Origin: Nocardioides sp. R-C-SC26
GTDB taxonomy: Bacteria > Actinomycetota > Actinomycetes > Propionibacteriales > Nocardioidaceae
Length of the DNA stretch: 64,000 nt
Assembly: GCF_021246465.1 (NCBI RefSeq)
Contig: NZ_JAHRHK010000003.1
Location: 115,025-179,024, forward strand
Direction of reading: 5' to 3'
A program made the position numbers and the translations under genes. The stretch's first letter is position 1. Each line of letters opens with the position of its first letter. A model generated the notes under the pieces. That model was not told where the DNA came from and ran no database searches. It worked only from the letters and a program-made list of their open reading frames with translations. This document shows, piece by piece, positions 50,841 through 59,219 of the stretch.

Positions 50841-51676
50841 CGGCGACGCTCCCCGCTGATGTCGACGAGCGCCTGGCGGGCGGCGTCGAAGTCGGTCAGG
50901 GCTTCGAGGAACCTCGTCGCGGTGTCGCGCAGCTCGTCGGCATAGAGAGAGCGCCAGCGCCCTGTGGCGGTACGCGCACCTCGGACGACGGTCAGGGCCG
51001 CGGCGAGCTCCTCGGGCGTGGCCTGGTGGTCGCCGTCGGTGAAGTAGTTCGCCATCTCGACGCCGAACGCGCTCTCGATGCGGGCGAGCATGTCGAGCCG
51101 CTGCTCGTGGGAGGAGGTCAGCACGCGCCCGCCCGCACGACGCTCGACCTCCGCAGCGATCCGCTGCTCCGACCCCCTGTGGAGTTGGTCGCGGACGTCT
51201 CTGCGGAAGTCGAGCATCTGCTGCCGCTGCAACGTGTCGAGCCTGGCCATGACCGACCGCACCGCGGTCCACCCCGGGACGACGTCACGAGTGTGGGCCT
51301 TCACCACCACACGGAGACCACGGCCACCCGGGTAGAGCAGGCCCCAGCCCTCCGGGAGTTCCTCAGCCGGGACCACCTCCGGGCCTGGTGCGACGATCCA
51401 CCACTGGTGGGTGTTGTCGTGCCAGAAGTCGGCCTTGCCGACCTTCGCGAGCTCGCGCCGCCAGTCCGCGCGGGACACCTTCACCTCGTGGCCCACGAGC
51501 AGCCGGCCAGACGCCGAGGTGAACCCCACGTAGAGCGCGTCGCAGCGGGACGACGCGCCACCGCCGTTGATGCCGCACTCCTCGAGGAACACCCCGCCCG
51601 CGTACTCCTCGGACTGCTCCTTCCCGACGTACTTCGTGCGGAGCAGGGCCAGCAGGGTCTTCGTCTCACCGGCCAT
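50837..51676 (-). CDS. MmcB-like PD-(D/E)XK nuclease-fold protein
   Basis: 279 aa. The N-terminal 130 residues show SSRCDALYVGF and GHEVKVSRADWRREL, the D...E-x-K core, then QWWIVAPGPEVVPAEELPEG and WGLLYP as in MmcB DNA-repair family proteins. The C-terminal helical part is unassigned. Presumed DNA-processing nuclease. Confidence 0.75.
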   Translation of the reverse strand: MAGETKTLLALLRTKYVGKEQSEEYAGGVFLEECGINGGGASSRCDALYVGFTSASGRLLVGHEVKVSRADWRRELAKVGKADFWHDNTHQWWIVAPGPEVVPAEELPEGWGLLYPGGRGLRVVVKAHTRDVVPGWTAVRSVMARLDTLQRQQMLDFRRDVRDQLHRGSEQRIAAEVERRAGGRVLTSSHEQRLDMLARIESAFGVEMANYFTDGDHQATPEELAAALTVVRGARTATGRWRSLYADELRDTATRFLEALTDFDAARQALVDISGERRR

Positions 51677-52355
51677 CGGTGGCCTCCGTGATCGGCTGGA
51701 TGTGGGTGAGCGCGATCCCGCCGGCGTATCCGAGGACGGAGACGACGGGCTGGCCACCGACGACCCACGCCGTGGTGCGGGTCGTGCTGACGATGCCCTC
51801 GCCCTCCCTGGCGCCAGGCCAATAGCGGACCCGGGTGCCGACCGGGTGCTTCGCGTTGAACTCCGCGGCTGCAGCCTCGGGTGGTGGCCACGGCGTCGGC
51901 CTGGTCGAGGCAGGGAGATAGAGCGGGTGACGGGGCGCGCCGGCCTTCGTGACGCCGAGGCACTGCAGGTGCTCGGCGCCCGGGAGGGACTTGAGCCAGT
52001 CGACCCGGTCGGGGCGGGCGTTCGCACCCCACGCCGCGATCACCGGCTGGTGGCTCGCCACCCGGAGCTGCTCGATCAGGTAGATGTCGTTGACCTCGCC
52101 GCCGGTCGGGTCGGCCGCCTTCCACAGCTCGGCCGGGTTCGTCGCCCGGAGCGAGTAGAGGTTCACGACCCGGATCCCGTCGTAGCCGAGATCACGGGAG
52201 AAGCCGATGCACCGCCGGATCGTCGGGTCGTCGACCTCGGCGTCGGCCGTGGACGGGTTCAACATGATGAACGTGAGCACCGGGCCACCGCTCCACCAGC
52301 GGTGGAGGACGTAGCGGTACAGGCCGTCGTCGGACAGCGTTGCGTCGCGCATCAT
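51666..52355 (-). CDS. DUF1643 protein
   Basis: 229 aa. The DUF1643 domain is at about residues 10-145 (TFIMLNPSTADAEVDDPTIR, VVNLYSLRATNPAEL, VIAAWGANA). The C-terminal 80 residues add a small beta domain (VGTRVRYWPGAREGEGI). The family is frequent in phages and near defence loci, with a suspected nucleotide-related role. ATGA coupling; overlaps the MmcB gene by 11 bp. Confidence 0.85.
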   Translation of the reverse strand: MMRDATLSDDGLYRYVLHRWWSGGPVLTFIMLNPSTADAEVDDPTIRRCIGFSRDLGYDGIRVVNLYSLRATNPAELWKAADPTGGEVNDIYLIEQLRVASHQPVIAAWGANARPDRVDWLKSLPGAEHLQCLGVTKAGAPRHPLYLPASTRPTPWPPPEAAAAEFNAKHPVGTRVRYWPGAREGEGIVSTTRTTAWVVGGQPVVSVLGYAGGIALTHIQPITEATDGR

Positions 52356-53161
52356 CGGTCGCTCACCTCCACCCACTCGGTGTTCTGCTCGGGGATAACC
52401 AGCGCAGACACGACACGGTCGCCGCTGAGTTGCGACCAAGAACGAGCCGTGTTCAGGTCCGAGGTTCGTCCGGCGAAGGGCTCGCTGCGGCCATCTGCGA
52501 GCACGGAGTACTTGACCTTCGCCCCGAGCGCCACCAGCACGGCGTCAGCGTCTTGCAGCGCGTCTTCCCGATCGGAGTCGAACGGCGGATCTAGCGCGCC
52601 CTGTCGAGTCCACGACGCCAACAGGGCCTCGACCACCCGCTCCCGCAGGTCGTCCGGCGCGGGCGGGGTTGGCTCGGGCTTCTGCTGGGCGACCCGGTTG
52701 CGAACGTCTCGCACGATCTGGAGCGAGTTCCCGACAAAGCACCCGCGATGCTCAGAGCGCGAGGCGCGCGGCGAGTCGCATGACTCCTGATCCATGATCC
52801 GAGACTCGATCTCGTCCAACACCGCTACAGATCGCTGCTCGTCGTCCAGCCAGACCGTCTGCCCACCTCGGCCGTTGCGGTTCGACTCGTGGGCGCCGGC
52901 GTGGCCCGCTCGGAGTTCGCAGCGCGGGTTGAAGCCATCCGGCCACGTCACCCCCGAGTCGTTCCAGCACAGGCCTGGTTCGGGCCGCTGCTGGGCGAGG
53001 AGCGCGCGGGCCTCGGCGAGAGCGGCGCGGAGCTCTGCCGCGCACTCTGCCGAAACTCGATGCCACGAGCACGGCGCGCCGTCGGTCTGGCAGGTCGCCG
53101 TCGTCCACCCCTGGAGCAGCGCCTCGAACGGGGCCAGCGGGTCGCCTACTGGAGTGCTCAT
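52352..53161 (-). CDS. hypothetical early protein with Cys/His motifs
   Basis: 269 aa. Segments LCWNDSGVTWPDGFNPRCEL...GHAGAHES look like a phage zinc-binding motif. The rest is helical with a C-terminal beta strand (VVSALVIPEQNTEWVEV). ATGA coupling. Unassigned. Confidence 0.6.
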   Translation of the reverse strand: MSTPVGDPLAPFEALLQGWTTATCQTDGAPCSWHRVSAECAAELRAALAEARALLAQQRPEPGLCWNDSGVTWPDGFNPRCELRAGHAGAHESNRNGRGGQTVWLDDEQRSVAVLDEIESRIMDQESCDSPRASRSEHRGCFVGNSLQIVRDVRNRVAQQKPEPTPPAPDDLRERVVEALLASWTRQGALDPPFDSDREDALQDADAVLVALGAKVKYSVLADGRSEPFAGRTSDLNTARSWSQLSGDRVVSALVIPEQNTEWVEVSDR

Positions 53162-53718
53162 GCCGACACCGCCTCAAGGAAGCGGGCACGGGAGCCGTGG
53201 TCTTCGGGGGCGTCGCCGAGCACGCCGCGGATTCGGTACGGCTCGGCGATCTCGCGCGCGATGCGCTGCAGGCGTGCGTCCTCACCGACCCGCGACGCCG
53301 CGTACAGCACCGTGGAGTGGTCGCGGTGGAACGCGCCGCCGATGTCGGTCGATGCCAGGCCGGCCAGCCTTGCGGCTGCCATCCCGACCTGCCGCGCGAC
53401 CGTCGGCTCACGGCGACGGTCCTGGGAGACCAGCACGTCAGGGTGCACACGGAAGCGGCGCGCGGTCTCGGCCAGGATCGCCGCCGCCGTCGCGCTCAGA
53501 GGGGGCCGCCGCAGCTCGGAGGTCGTGCTGACCTCGTCGGCCAGCAGCAACACCAGCGCGCGCAGACCGTCGCCGGTCAGCCCGCCGAGAGCCTCAGCGA
53601 TCTTCTCGCCGTCACGGTCGCCGACCGCGCGGACCAGCGCGCGCGCGGCCGGCACGACGACGTCGATCGACGCGTCCGGGTCCGCCTGCACGGCGACCTG
53701 CTCAGGAGTGGTGGCCAT
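53158..53718 (-). CDS. DnaA domain IV-like DNA-binding protein
   Basis: 186 aa. The C-terminal 100 residues match the DnaA box-binding domain: REPTVARQVGMAAARLA and the signature IGGAFHRDHSTVLYA. The AAA+ ATPase domain of DnaA is absent; the N-terminal 80 residues are an unrelated helical part. It could bind host DnaA boxes or phage-borne equivalents to steer replication initiation. Coupled (TGATG) to the ASCH gene. Confidence 0.85.
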   Translation of the reverse strand: MATTPEQVAVQADPDASIDVVVPAARALVRAVGDRDGEKIAEALGGLTGDGLRALVLLLADEVSTTSELRRPPLSATAAAILAETARRFRVHPDVLVSQDRRREPTVARQVGMAAARLAGLASTDIGGAFHRDHSTVLYAASRVGEDARLQRIAREIAEPYRIRGVLGDAPEDHGSRARFLEAVSA

Positions 53719-54173
53719 CAGAGCTCCACCGCCTTCTGGAGCTGCTTGCGCAGTGCACGGCGGGCGTCGTAGTCCGGACGCCACAGCTTCAGCCGACCGA
53801 CCGCGGGGATCGGCTCGTCGAACGTGCGGGGGTTGGTGAGTTCCCAGTGCCACTGGTCCGGCATCGCCCAGGGCGAGCACTTCCCCCGGCAGTCGGAGGC
53901 GTGGTGGGTGGCGCGGAGCGACACGACACCGACGAGCGCGGCGGTGGCCCACGCCGTGCCCGACTTCGGGTTGTCGAACGGCGGCACCGCACGGTCGGCG
54001 GTGTCCTCCACCAGCGGCACCGCGCCCAGTTCCAGGCCCTTCGAGGCGTGGATCAGGAGGTGGCTGCGGTGGCTGGTGTCCCAGCCTCGGTTCTCGATGG
54101 TCTTGCCGAGCGTGAGGATCGCGCCAGCCCAGGGCTGACGGACCGACAACGCCGGCGCGGACTGGATGCTCAC
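53718..54173 (-). CDS. ASCH-domain protein
   Basis: 151 aa. ALSVRQPWAGAILTLGKTIE followed by NRGW and HASKGLE is the ASCH/PUA-like RNA- or modified-nucleotide-binding fold. Frequent next to phage methyltransferases. Role inferred as recognition of modified bases or RNA. Confidence 0.85.
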   Translation of the reverse strand: MSIQSAPALSVRQPWAGAILTLGKTIENRGWDTSHRSHLLIHASKGLELGAVPLVEDTADRAVPPFDNPKSGTAWATAALVGVVSLRATHHASDCRGKCSPWAMPDQWHWELTNPRTFDEPIPAVGRLKLWRPDYDARRALRKQLQKAVEL

Positions 54174-54763
54174 AACAGCACTCCTTGGTTGATCTCAGAA
54201 GTGACCAGCCCCGAGCCGGGGAACAGGTCGTCGACGGTGTCGGTCGCGGCGTCGTAGGCCAGGGCGTCGAGCACCCAGCGGGTCCAGCGGGGCGGCTTCG
54301 CGCCCGGGAACCGCGCCTTGGGTGGCTCGCACTGCAGGAAGTCCGACACCTGCCCCAGGCCGTCGATTCGGCCGCGGCGGGAGTGGTGGGTCATCACGAT
54401 GACCGCTTCCATCGTGTTCGCGACCCGACCGCCTCCACGGGTGGAGGTGAGCTTGCGCCAGATCAGGACCCGCGCACCTGGTGGCAACGGCCGGTAGCAG
54501 TCCAGGCCGTCGAGGCTGGTCGCGATCGCCCACCCGTCGTAGTGCTCGTGGAGCTGCTCCAGCAGGGCACGGTGACGGTCAGGGTCATCCCACGCGCCGG
54601 CGGCCGGGTGGAAGTCAGCGCGGCGCCGCTTCTGGTCGTGCGGGCCGTCGCCGTAGTAGCGGCTCGCCCTCGAGCGACTCACGATTCGGGCCGATCCGTC
54701 GGCCAGGTCGAACCGCTCCGTGACATGCGGCGGGTACGGCGGATCCGCGATCGCGAGCCTCAC
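54170..54763 (-). CDS. small DNA methyltransferase (DPPY type)
   Basis: 197 aa. The catalytic motif DPPYPP lies at residues 7-12, and the SAM-binding-type motif DDLFPGSGLV at the C-terminus (about 178-187), a circularly permuted order. N6-adenine or N4-cytosine methylation is predicted. There is no recognisable target-recognition domain, so specificity is unknown. No restriction partner is nearby, suggesting a solitary protective enzyme. Confidence 0.78.
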   Translation of the reverse strand: MRLAIADPPYPPHVTERFDLADGSARIVSRSRASRYYGDGPHDQKRRRADFHPAAGAWDDPDRHRALLEQLHEHYDGWAIATSLDGLDCYRPLPPGARVLIWRKLTSTRGGGRVANTMEAVIVMTHHSRRGRIDGLGQVSDFLQCEPPKARFPGAKPPRWTRWVLDALAYDAATDTVDDLFPGSGLVTSEINQGVLL

Positions 54764-55107
54764 GACACCGCCTCCTCGGCGAGGAGACCGAACAGACTGA
54801 GGTCAGGGTCGGCCTCAGCGGCAGCGACGTCGCGGGTCAGGTGGGCGTCGATCTCGTCGGCGATCTGCACCCACAGCGCCCGCTCACGAACAGGCATACA
54901 TCCGCCGCAGATCCCCGCGCACTCCCAGGTGATGGAGTCAGGACCTTCCCAGTCGTGCCGGTCGTGCGGCTCGCCGCTGCCGCACCACCTTGCGCGGCCG
55001 ACGATCACGCCAGACGGGCGCTCGCGCTTCGGCGGGCAGGTGGCTGCGTGACGACGTCCGGCCATGTGTCGGGAGTGGTCGCGGAGCTGCTCGAGCTGCG
55101 TGTTCAC
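54760..55107 (-). CDS. 115-aa Cys-containing hypothetical protein
   Basis: 115 aa with RARWCGSGEPHDRHDWEGPD and CAGICGGCMP, a probable zinc site, then an acidic helical tail. GTG start coupled to WhiB. Unassigned. Confidence 0.6.
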   Translation of the reverse strand: MNTQLEQLRDHSRHMAGRRHAATCPPKRERPSGVIVGRARWCGSGEPHDRHDWEGPDSITWECAGICGGCMPVRERALWVQIADEIDAHLTRDVAAAEADPDLSLFGLLAEEAVS

Positions 55108-55385
55108 GGGCCACTCGCCGCCTCAGGCGAGACCGGCGCGCCGTGGCGGCCGAAGTCGTGGCCGCCCCAGATGCCCCATTGCTCACGCCGCTCGACGGCA
55201 GCCGCGAGGCACGCCGCCCGGACCGGGCACTCGCCGCAGACCGCGAGCGCGCGGAGGCGCTGCGGATGGTTCGGGTCCGAGGACCGTGGGAACCACGCCG
55301 CTGGGTCGGACTTCCTGCACGCCGCGACGGCGTGCCACGCGGGCACGACCGCGTCGACCATCTCGTCGAACGCTGCGAGCGTCAT
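55104..55385 (-). CDS. whiB: WhiB-family iron-sulfur transcription factor
   Basis: 93 aa. The four cluster-binding Cys (C23, C50, C53, C59) and the GIWGG turn (about 72) are all present. WhiB proteins bind [4Fe-4S] clusters and contact the sigma-A subunit. Phage WhiB proteins can repress host whiB genes and exclude other phages. Located in the middle of the early operon. Confidence 0.93.
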   Translation of the reverse strand: MTLAAFDEMVDAVVPAWHAVAACRKSDPAAWFPRSSDPNHPQRLRALAVCGECPVRAACLAAAVERREQWGIWGGHDFGRHGAPVSPEAASGP

Positions 55386-57325
55386 GCGGCACCGACCAAG
55401 GCTTCGGCCACGGCGGCGATGAGGTCGCGCGCGGCGGGCGGGGTGACGGCGTTGCCGGCGAGCTTCACGCGCTCGCGGCGGGTCCCGGCCCACTGGTAGT
55501 CGGCGGGGAACGCCATGCCGGCGGCGATCTCGTGAGGCTCGAGCATACGGAACAGGCAGTCGTCGACCTGGGCAGCGGCGGCCTCGATGTCGCCGGGCGT
55601 GAGGATCGCCGTCGTGCCCTTCGTGGTGAGGGTCCGCAGCTCCTCGCTCACCGGGGTGGTCGCCCACGCGTCGTTTCCGGTGGTGCCGTTCAGCCGGTGG
55701 ATCAGCGCGTGCTTCTCGACGGTGGTGACGGTGCCGAGGGGCTCCGACGCCGGGCGGGCCGAGGGGCTGCCGGAGTAGTACGGCATCACCAGCGCCGACG
55801 TCTCGCGGGTCGTCATTGTGCGGTGCGGGTCGCTCGTCGGGTGTGCGTCGTCGTTCCACGTCCCGCCGGCCGGGCACACGAGGCCGTGGTGGGTACCCGA
55901 GGCGGTGAACGTCGCCGCGGGCTGCTCGACCGACCGGGCCGTCGACCCGCCGCCACGGAGCTCGGCGATGAACGGCTGGACCAGGGCCTTGCTCGTGTCG
56001 TTGGCCGTCACCGTCGAAAGCGGCTCGTCGACCTCGCGGGTGCGGTACTCGAACCGACGGTCGAGCAGGAACGGCGGCTCGAGGAGCGACATGTTCCCGC
56101 CGGACGCGGTGATCGTGCGCAGCGCCTCGTCGGCGGGCTTGCTGTGCCGTGCGGCGTCACCACCGGGGATGCCGTAGTGGCGGGTCACGATCGGTGGCCC
56201 GACCAAAGCGTCGAGGTGACGGCTGGTCTGGGTGCGCAGCGGGTCCTGGTCGGTCTTCACCCGGTCGCCGGCGCGGCCTTCGAGCGGGACGACGAGCGCC
56301 TTCGACTCGACGGTGTGGAGGGTCCGGAGGACGTCGTCGGCGGCCCACGCGCGGTAGTAGGCGTTCGGGTCGCCGTGCGAGGGGTGCTTGGGGTCGGCCG
56401 CGTCGTACTGGTTGCCGCCCTTCTCGATGTGGAACGGGCGCCAGTAGCGGGCGATCCCGGCCGCGATGCGACGTCGGGTCTTGTCCGCGAGCGGCTTGGT
56501 GCGGTCACCGATCCGCTTCCCCGCCAGCGTCCAGTCGATCGCCGCAGCGGCCGGAAGGTAGCCCGGCTCGACGGTGGTGCCACAGCCGTCGTGCACGTAG
56601 ACGTACTGGCTGCGGTACTTCCCGACCGTGCGGCCGTTCTTCCACGCCTGCCGCGACTCCACGACGCCCTGGCACATCGGGCACCACGCCAGCGGGCGCA
56701 GCACCGCGTCGATGTTCGGCGCCCGGTCGCCGCGGCGCCAGCACACGATGTAGAGCCGGTCACGCGACTGCGGCGCCGGGTCGCCGTGCGCCTGGGCGTG
56801 CATCGAGTTGAGCGAGACGATGCGGTGCTCGTAGCCGAGGTTCCGCAGGCCCTTGCGCCACAGCGTCCACGCCTCGGCGTACTTCGGGTTGGTCGCGATG
56901 TCGACGACGTTCTCGATCACCATCGCGCGGTAGCGGTGGTGCTCGGCGAAGCGGAGCACGTCGAACATCAGCAGCCGCGAGCGCTGCACGATCGCGGTCT
57001 CGGGGTCCTCCTCGACCAGGTCGGGGTCGAGCAGGTCCAGGAGGTTCGTCTCGACCGAGACCGAGGAGTACTTCCCACCTGAGGCCTGCGACCACTTCGT
57101 GCACTCCGGCGACGCCCAGAGGATGTCGGTGCGGGGGAAGAACCGCGGGTCCTCCTCGTGCAGGTCGGCCGCCGCGTGGTCGGCGTCGGGGTGGTTGGAG
57201 TTGTGGACCTCCACCGCCAACGGCCAGTGGTTCGCGGCCATGCGGATCTCGACACCCGGGATCTGCGTCATGCCCGTCGACGAGCCGCCACCACCACAGA
57301 ACAGGTCCGTCACCGACAGCGTCAT
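55382..57325 (-). CDS. C5-cytosine DNA methyltransferase with repeat domain
   Basis: 647 aa. SAM motif LFCGGGGSSTGM (8-19), catalytic Cys75 in WASPECTKWS (a PEC rather than the usual PC), ENV motif 138-140, QSRDRLY, a zinc site (CPMC, HDGCG) and C-terminal GNAVTPP. Between about 329 and 600 lie eight degenerate repeats of 27-38 residues with the consensus (D/E)PLxTxTxxxxxALV, in place of a normal target-recognition domain. It likely shields phage DNA from restriction. ATG start coupled by ATGA. Confidence 0.9.
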   Translation of the reverse strand: MTLSVTDLFCGGGGSSTGMTQIPGVEIRMAANHWPLAVEVHNSNHPDADHAAADLHEEDPRFFPRTDILWASPECTKWSQASGGKYSSVSVETNLLDLLDPDLVEEDPETAIVQRSRLLMFDVLRFAEHHRYRAMVIENVVDIATNPKYAEAWTLWRKGLRNLGYEHRIVSLNSMHAQAHGDPAPQSRDRLYIVCWRRGDRAPNIDAVLRPLAWCPMCQGVVESRQAWKNGRTVGKYRSQYVYVHDGCGTTVEPGYLPAAAAIDWTLAGKRIGDRTKPLADKTRRRIAAGIARYWRPFHIEKGGNQYDAADPKHPSHGDPNAYYRAWAADDVLRTLHTVESKALVVPLEGRAGDRVKTDQDPLRTQTSRHLDALVGPPIVTRHYGIPGGDAARHSKPADEALRTITASGGNMSLLEPPFLLDRRFEYRTREVDEPLSTVTANDTSKALVQPFIAELRGGGSTARSVEQPAATFTASGTHHGLVCPAGGTWNDDAHPTSDPHRTMTTRETSALVMPYYSGSPSARPASEPLGTVTTVEKHALIHRLNGTTGNDAWATTPVSEELRTLTTKGTTAILTPGDIEAAAAQVDDCLFRMLEPHEIAAGMAFPADYQWAGTRRERVKLAGNAVTPPAARDLIAAVAEALVGAA

Positions 57326-57537
57326 GCCTCCACCTCGCAGCTCGGGCACGTGACGAACCCCATGACCCGCTGGGCATCGGCGTTCTTGCTCAACACGACT
57401 CCGCACCGAGTACGGACCTGCACGCTGTACCCGACCGTGTCGTCCCCGACGACGTGCACCGACCAGTCGTGCTGGACGCGACGCTTACCGAGCCGATAGA
57501 CGGTTCGGGGCTCGACCAGGGCGAGAGCGCTGCTCAC
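57322..57537 (-). CDS. 71-aa hypothetical protein
   Basis: 71 aa. A beta-rich core and Cys pairs (TRCGVVL, TCPSCEVE) suggest a small zinc ribbon. GTG coupled by GTGA. Unassigned. Confidence 0.6.
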   Translation of the reverse strand: MSSALALVEPRTVYRLGKRRVQHDWSVHVVGDDTVGYSVQVRTRCGVVLSKNADAQRVMGFVTCPSCEVEA

Positions 57538-57791
57538 GCCGGAGCCTCGCTGGTCCCGGCGAGCGTGGTGAGGTACTCAGACAGGTCGATCACCTCGGCG
57601 CCGGTGAACGAGACGGCCATGGCGACGTCCTGCTCGGCGAGCTTGCGCGCGGCCGAGGCGCACTGGTGGATACGACGGATGAGGCTCTCGATGTCTCGGT
57701 CGGCCGGGAAGTCGAGGTCGGCGTCCCGGGCAGCAGCGACAGCGTCAGCGATCGCGGGCGGGCACGGGTGAGCGAGAGGGAAGGGCTTCAT
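57534..57791 (-). CDS. 85-aa hypothetical protein
   Basis: 85 aa, helical (LIRRIHQCASAARKLAEQDV). Coupled by ATGA. Unassigned. Confidence 0.55.
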   Translation of the reverse strand: MKPFPLAHPCPPAIADAVAAARDADLDFPADRDIESLIRRIHQCASAARKLAEQDVAMAVSFTGAEVIDLSEYLTTLAGTSEAPA

Positions 57792-58150
57792 GCGGCGGTC
57801 TCTCCGATCCAGATGCGCAGGCGGACCTGCTTGTTGCGGTTGCCGCGCGATCCCTCACCCGTGATGGGCACCCACCGTTTGGTGGTCTTGAGGTACGCGT
57901 CTCGGCAGGTCGAGGCGTGGGACCACATCGCCGCGAGGCGGCGCGGGTCGTAGTCGGGGTGGTCGAGCAGCAGCGCGCGGACCCGGTTCGGGTTGACCAC
58001 GCCGGCGTTGTTCTTCGCGACGTGGCGGCACGCCTCGCGGAAGGCGTTGCCGAACGCGACACCCCGCGCGGTCCACGGGTCTGCGATCAGCGCCAGCAGG
58101 TCGCCGTCGGGGTCGACCGACGCGGACGCGCCCACACGCACCCCGACCAT
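57788..58150 (-). CDS. 120-aa hypothetical protein
   Basis: 120 aa, helical with a basic C-terminus (GSRGNRNKQVRLRIWIGE). VNPNRVRALLLDHPDYDPRR resembles small winged-helix early proteins. Coupled by TGATG. Unassigned. Confidence 0.55.
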   Translation of the reverse strand: MVGVRVGASASVDPDGDLLALIADPWTARGVAFGNAFREACRHVAKNNAGVVNPNRVRALLLDHPDYDPRRLAAMWSHASTCRDAYLKTTKRWVPITGEGSRGNRNKQVRLRIWIGETAA

Positions 58151-58407
58151 CAGGTCACCGCCCTGTTCGTGGCGGTCGTCTCGGTGCGGTGGCTCCGGAC
58201 GCGGGCGACCTTCGCGCGGTACTCGTCCACGTGGATGTAGGAGCGCTCGATCTCCTCGAACTCGACCAGCACGTTGTCCGGCACGCCCTCGGCGCGGGCC
58301 ACGAGCTCGCGGAGATCGCCCAGGTGCAGACCGAGCGAGTCGCCCGAGCGGACGAACACCTCCACGTAGACGCCCTCGTGACGCTGCACGTCCGGCGGCC
58401 TAGGCAT
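58150..58407 (-). CDS. 85-aa hypothetical protein
   Basis: 85 aa. An acidic alpha/beta fold (GVYVEVFVRSGDSLG; VLVEFEEIERSYIHVDEYRA). Overlaps the preceding gene by 8 bp. Unassigned. Confidence 0.55.
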   Translation of the reverse strand: MPRPPDVQRHEGVYVEVFVRSGDSLGLHLGDLRELVARAEGVPDNVLVEFEEIERSYIHVDEYRAKVARVRSHRTETTATNRAVT

Positions 58408-58642
58408 CGTCGCCTCCGCTCTCGCGGCGCGCGCGAGCGTCGACCAGGTCAGCCAGCGCGGCGAGCCGGTCCGCGGTGTCGCGGAGCCACTGCGCCGGCT
58501 GCTCGTGCCCGCCGACCGAGATCGTGAGGTCCGAGCCGAGCGCGCCGACGAACCGGATCACCGGGATGCTCGCGTCGACGCCACTGAGCTCGACCACCGG
58601 CGGGTCGGTCGGGTGGACGTACACGCTCACGCGGGCGCTCAT
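58400..58642 (-). CDS. 80-aa hypothetical protein
   Basis: 80 aa. Beta-rich N-terminus (RVSVYVHPTDPPVVELSG) and an acidic helix at the C-terminus. ATGA coupling to the membrane protein gene upstream. Unassigned. Confidence 0.55.
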   Translation of the reverse strand: MSARVSVYVHPTDPPVVELSGVDASIPVIRFVGALGSDLTISVGGHEQPAQWLRDTADRLAALADLVDARARRESGGDDA

Positions 58643-58848
58643 CGGGACGTCACCTCGAGGACCAGCATCACGAGCACGCCGCCGAGGAACGCAACGCCGA
58701 GCAGCGTGTAGCGAGCGTCCTCACGCTCGGCGAGCGTCGGTGCCGCGAACGCGTCACGCAGCGTCGGGACCAGGTGCGTGAGACCCCACGCCATTGCGAC
58801 GACCGCCGCGCCGATAAGCAGCGCCTGCGCCACGTCGGGGCCGGTCAT
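58639..58848 (-). CDS. 69-aa two-helix membrane protein
   Basis: 69 aa with two membrane helices (about 8-28 and 48-65) joined by an acidic loop. ATGA coupling upstream. A possible superinfection-exclusion or membrane-tethering protein by size and early-operon location; no family assigned. Confidence 0.6.
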   Translation of the reverse strand: MTGPDVAQALLIGAAVVAMAWGLTHLVPTLRDAFAAPTLAEREDARYTLLGVAFLGGVLVMLVLEVTSR

Positions 58849-59132
58849 CGGGACGCCTCCGCGGTGACCGCCATGACGTCGTTGAGATCGAAGGTCCACT
58901 TGACCTCGCGCCGCCCGTTGACCGTGACCTGCTGCGGGTCGTGCAGCTGCGCCGAGTCCAGCCCGGGGCCAGGGAGGCGGGTCACCTTCCCCGGCCCCAG
59001 CGAGACGCCGCGGAGGTGGACTGTCACCCACGCATCGGCGCGTTGCCAGTCTCGGAGGATTAGCGCCCACTCCGTCGGGTGGACTGCGTGCAGGAGCGGA
59101 TCGGGGTCGGGGGTGTGTTCGGGGTTGGACAT
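58845..59132 (-). CDS. 95-aa hypothetical protein
   Basis: 95 aa. EWALILRDWQRADAWVTVHL and VNGRREVKWTFDLNDVM suggest a compact beta protein. ATG behind AGGAG. An 87-bp non-coding gap precedes it, where the operon may have an internal promoter. Unassigned. Confidence 0.6.
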   Translation of the reverse strand: MSNPEHTPDPDPLLHAVHPTEWALILRDWQRADAWVTVHLRGVSLGPGKVTRLPGPGLDSAQLHDPQQVTVNGRREVKWTFDLNDVMAVTAEASR

Positions 59133-59219
59133 GACTGCTCCTGAGGCGTGACGGGATCACCCGACGTCGCGAGGACGCGGGAGAGACGGGGATGGGTGAG
59201 GCGGGCAGAACCCGTGAGG

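Noticed and set aside
55064-57082. Long open frame (672 codons) on the plus strand
   Set aside because: Mirror of the cytosine methyltransferase gene; repetitive Val/Arg/Gly composition, no ribosome-binding site.
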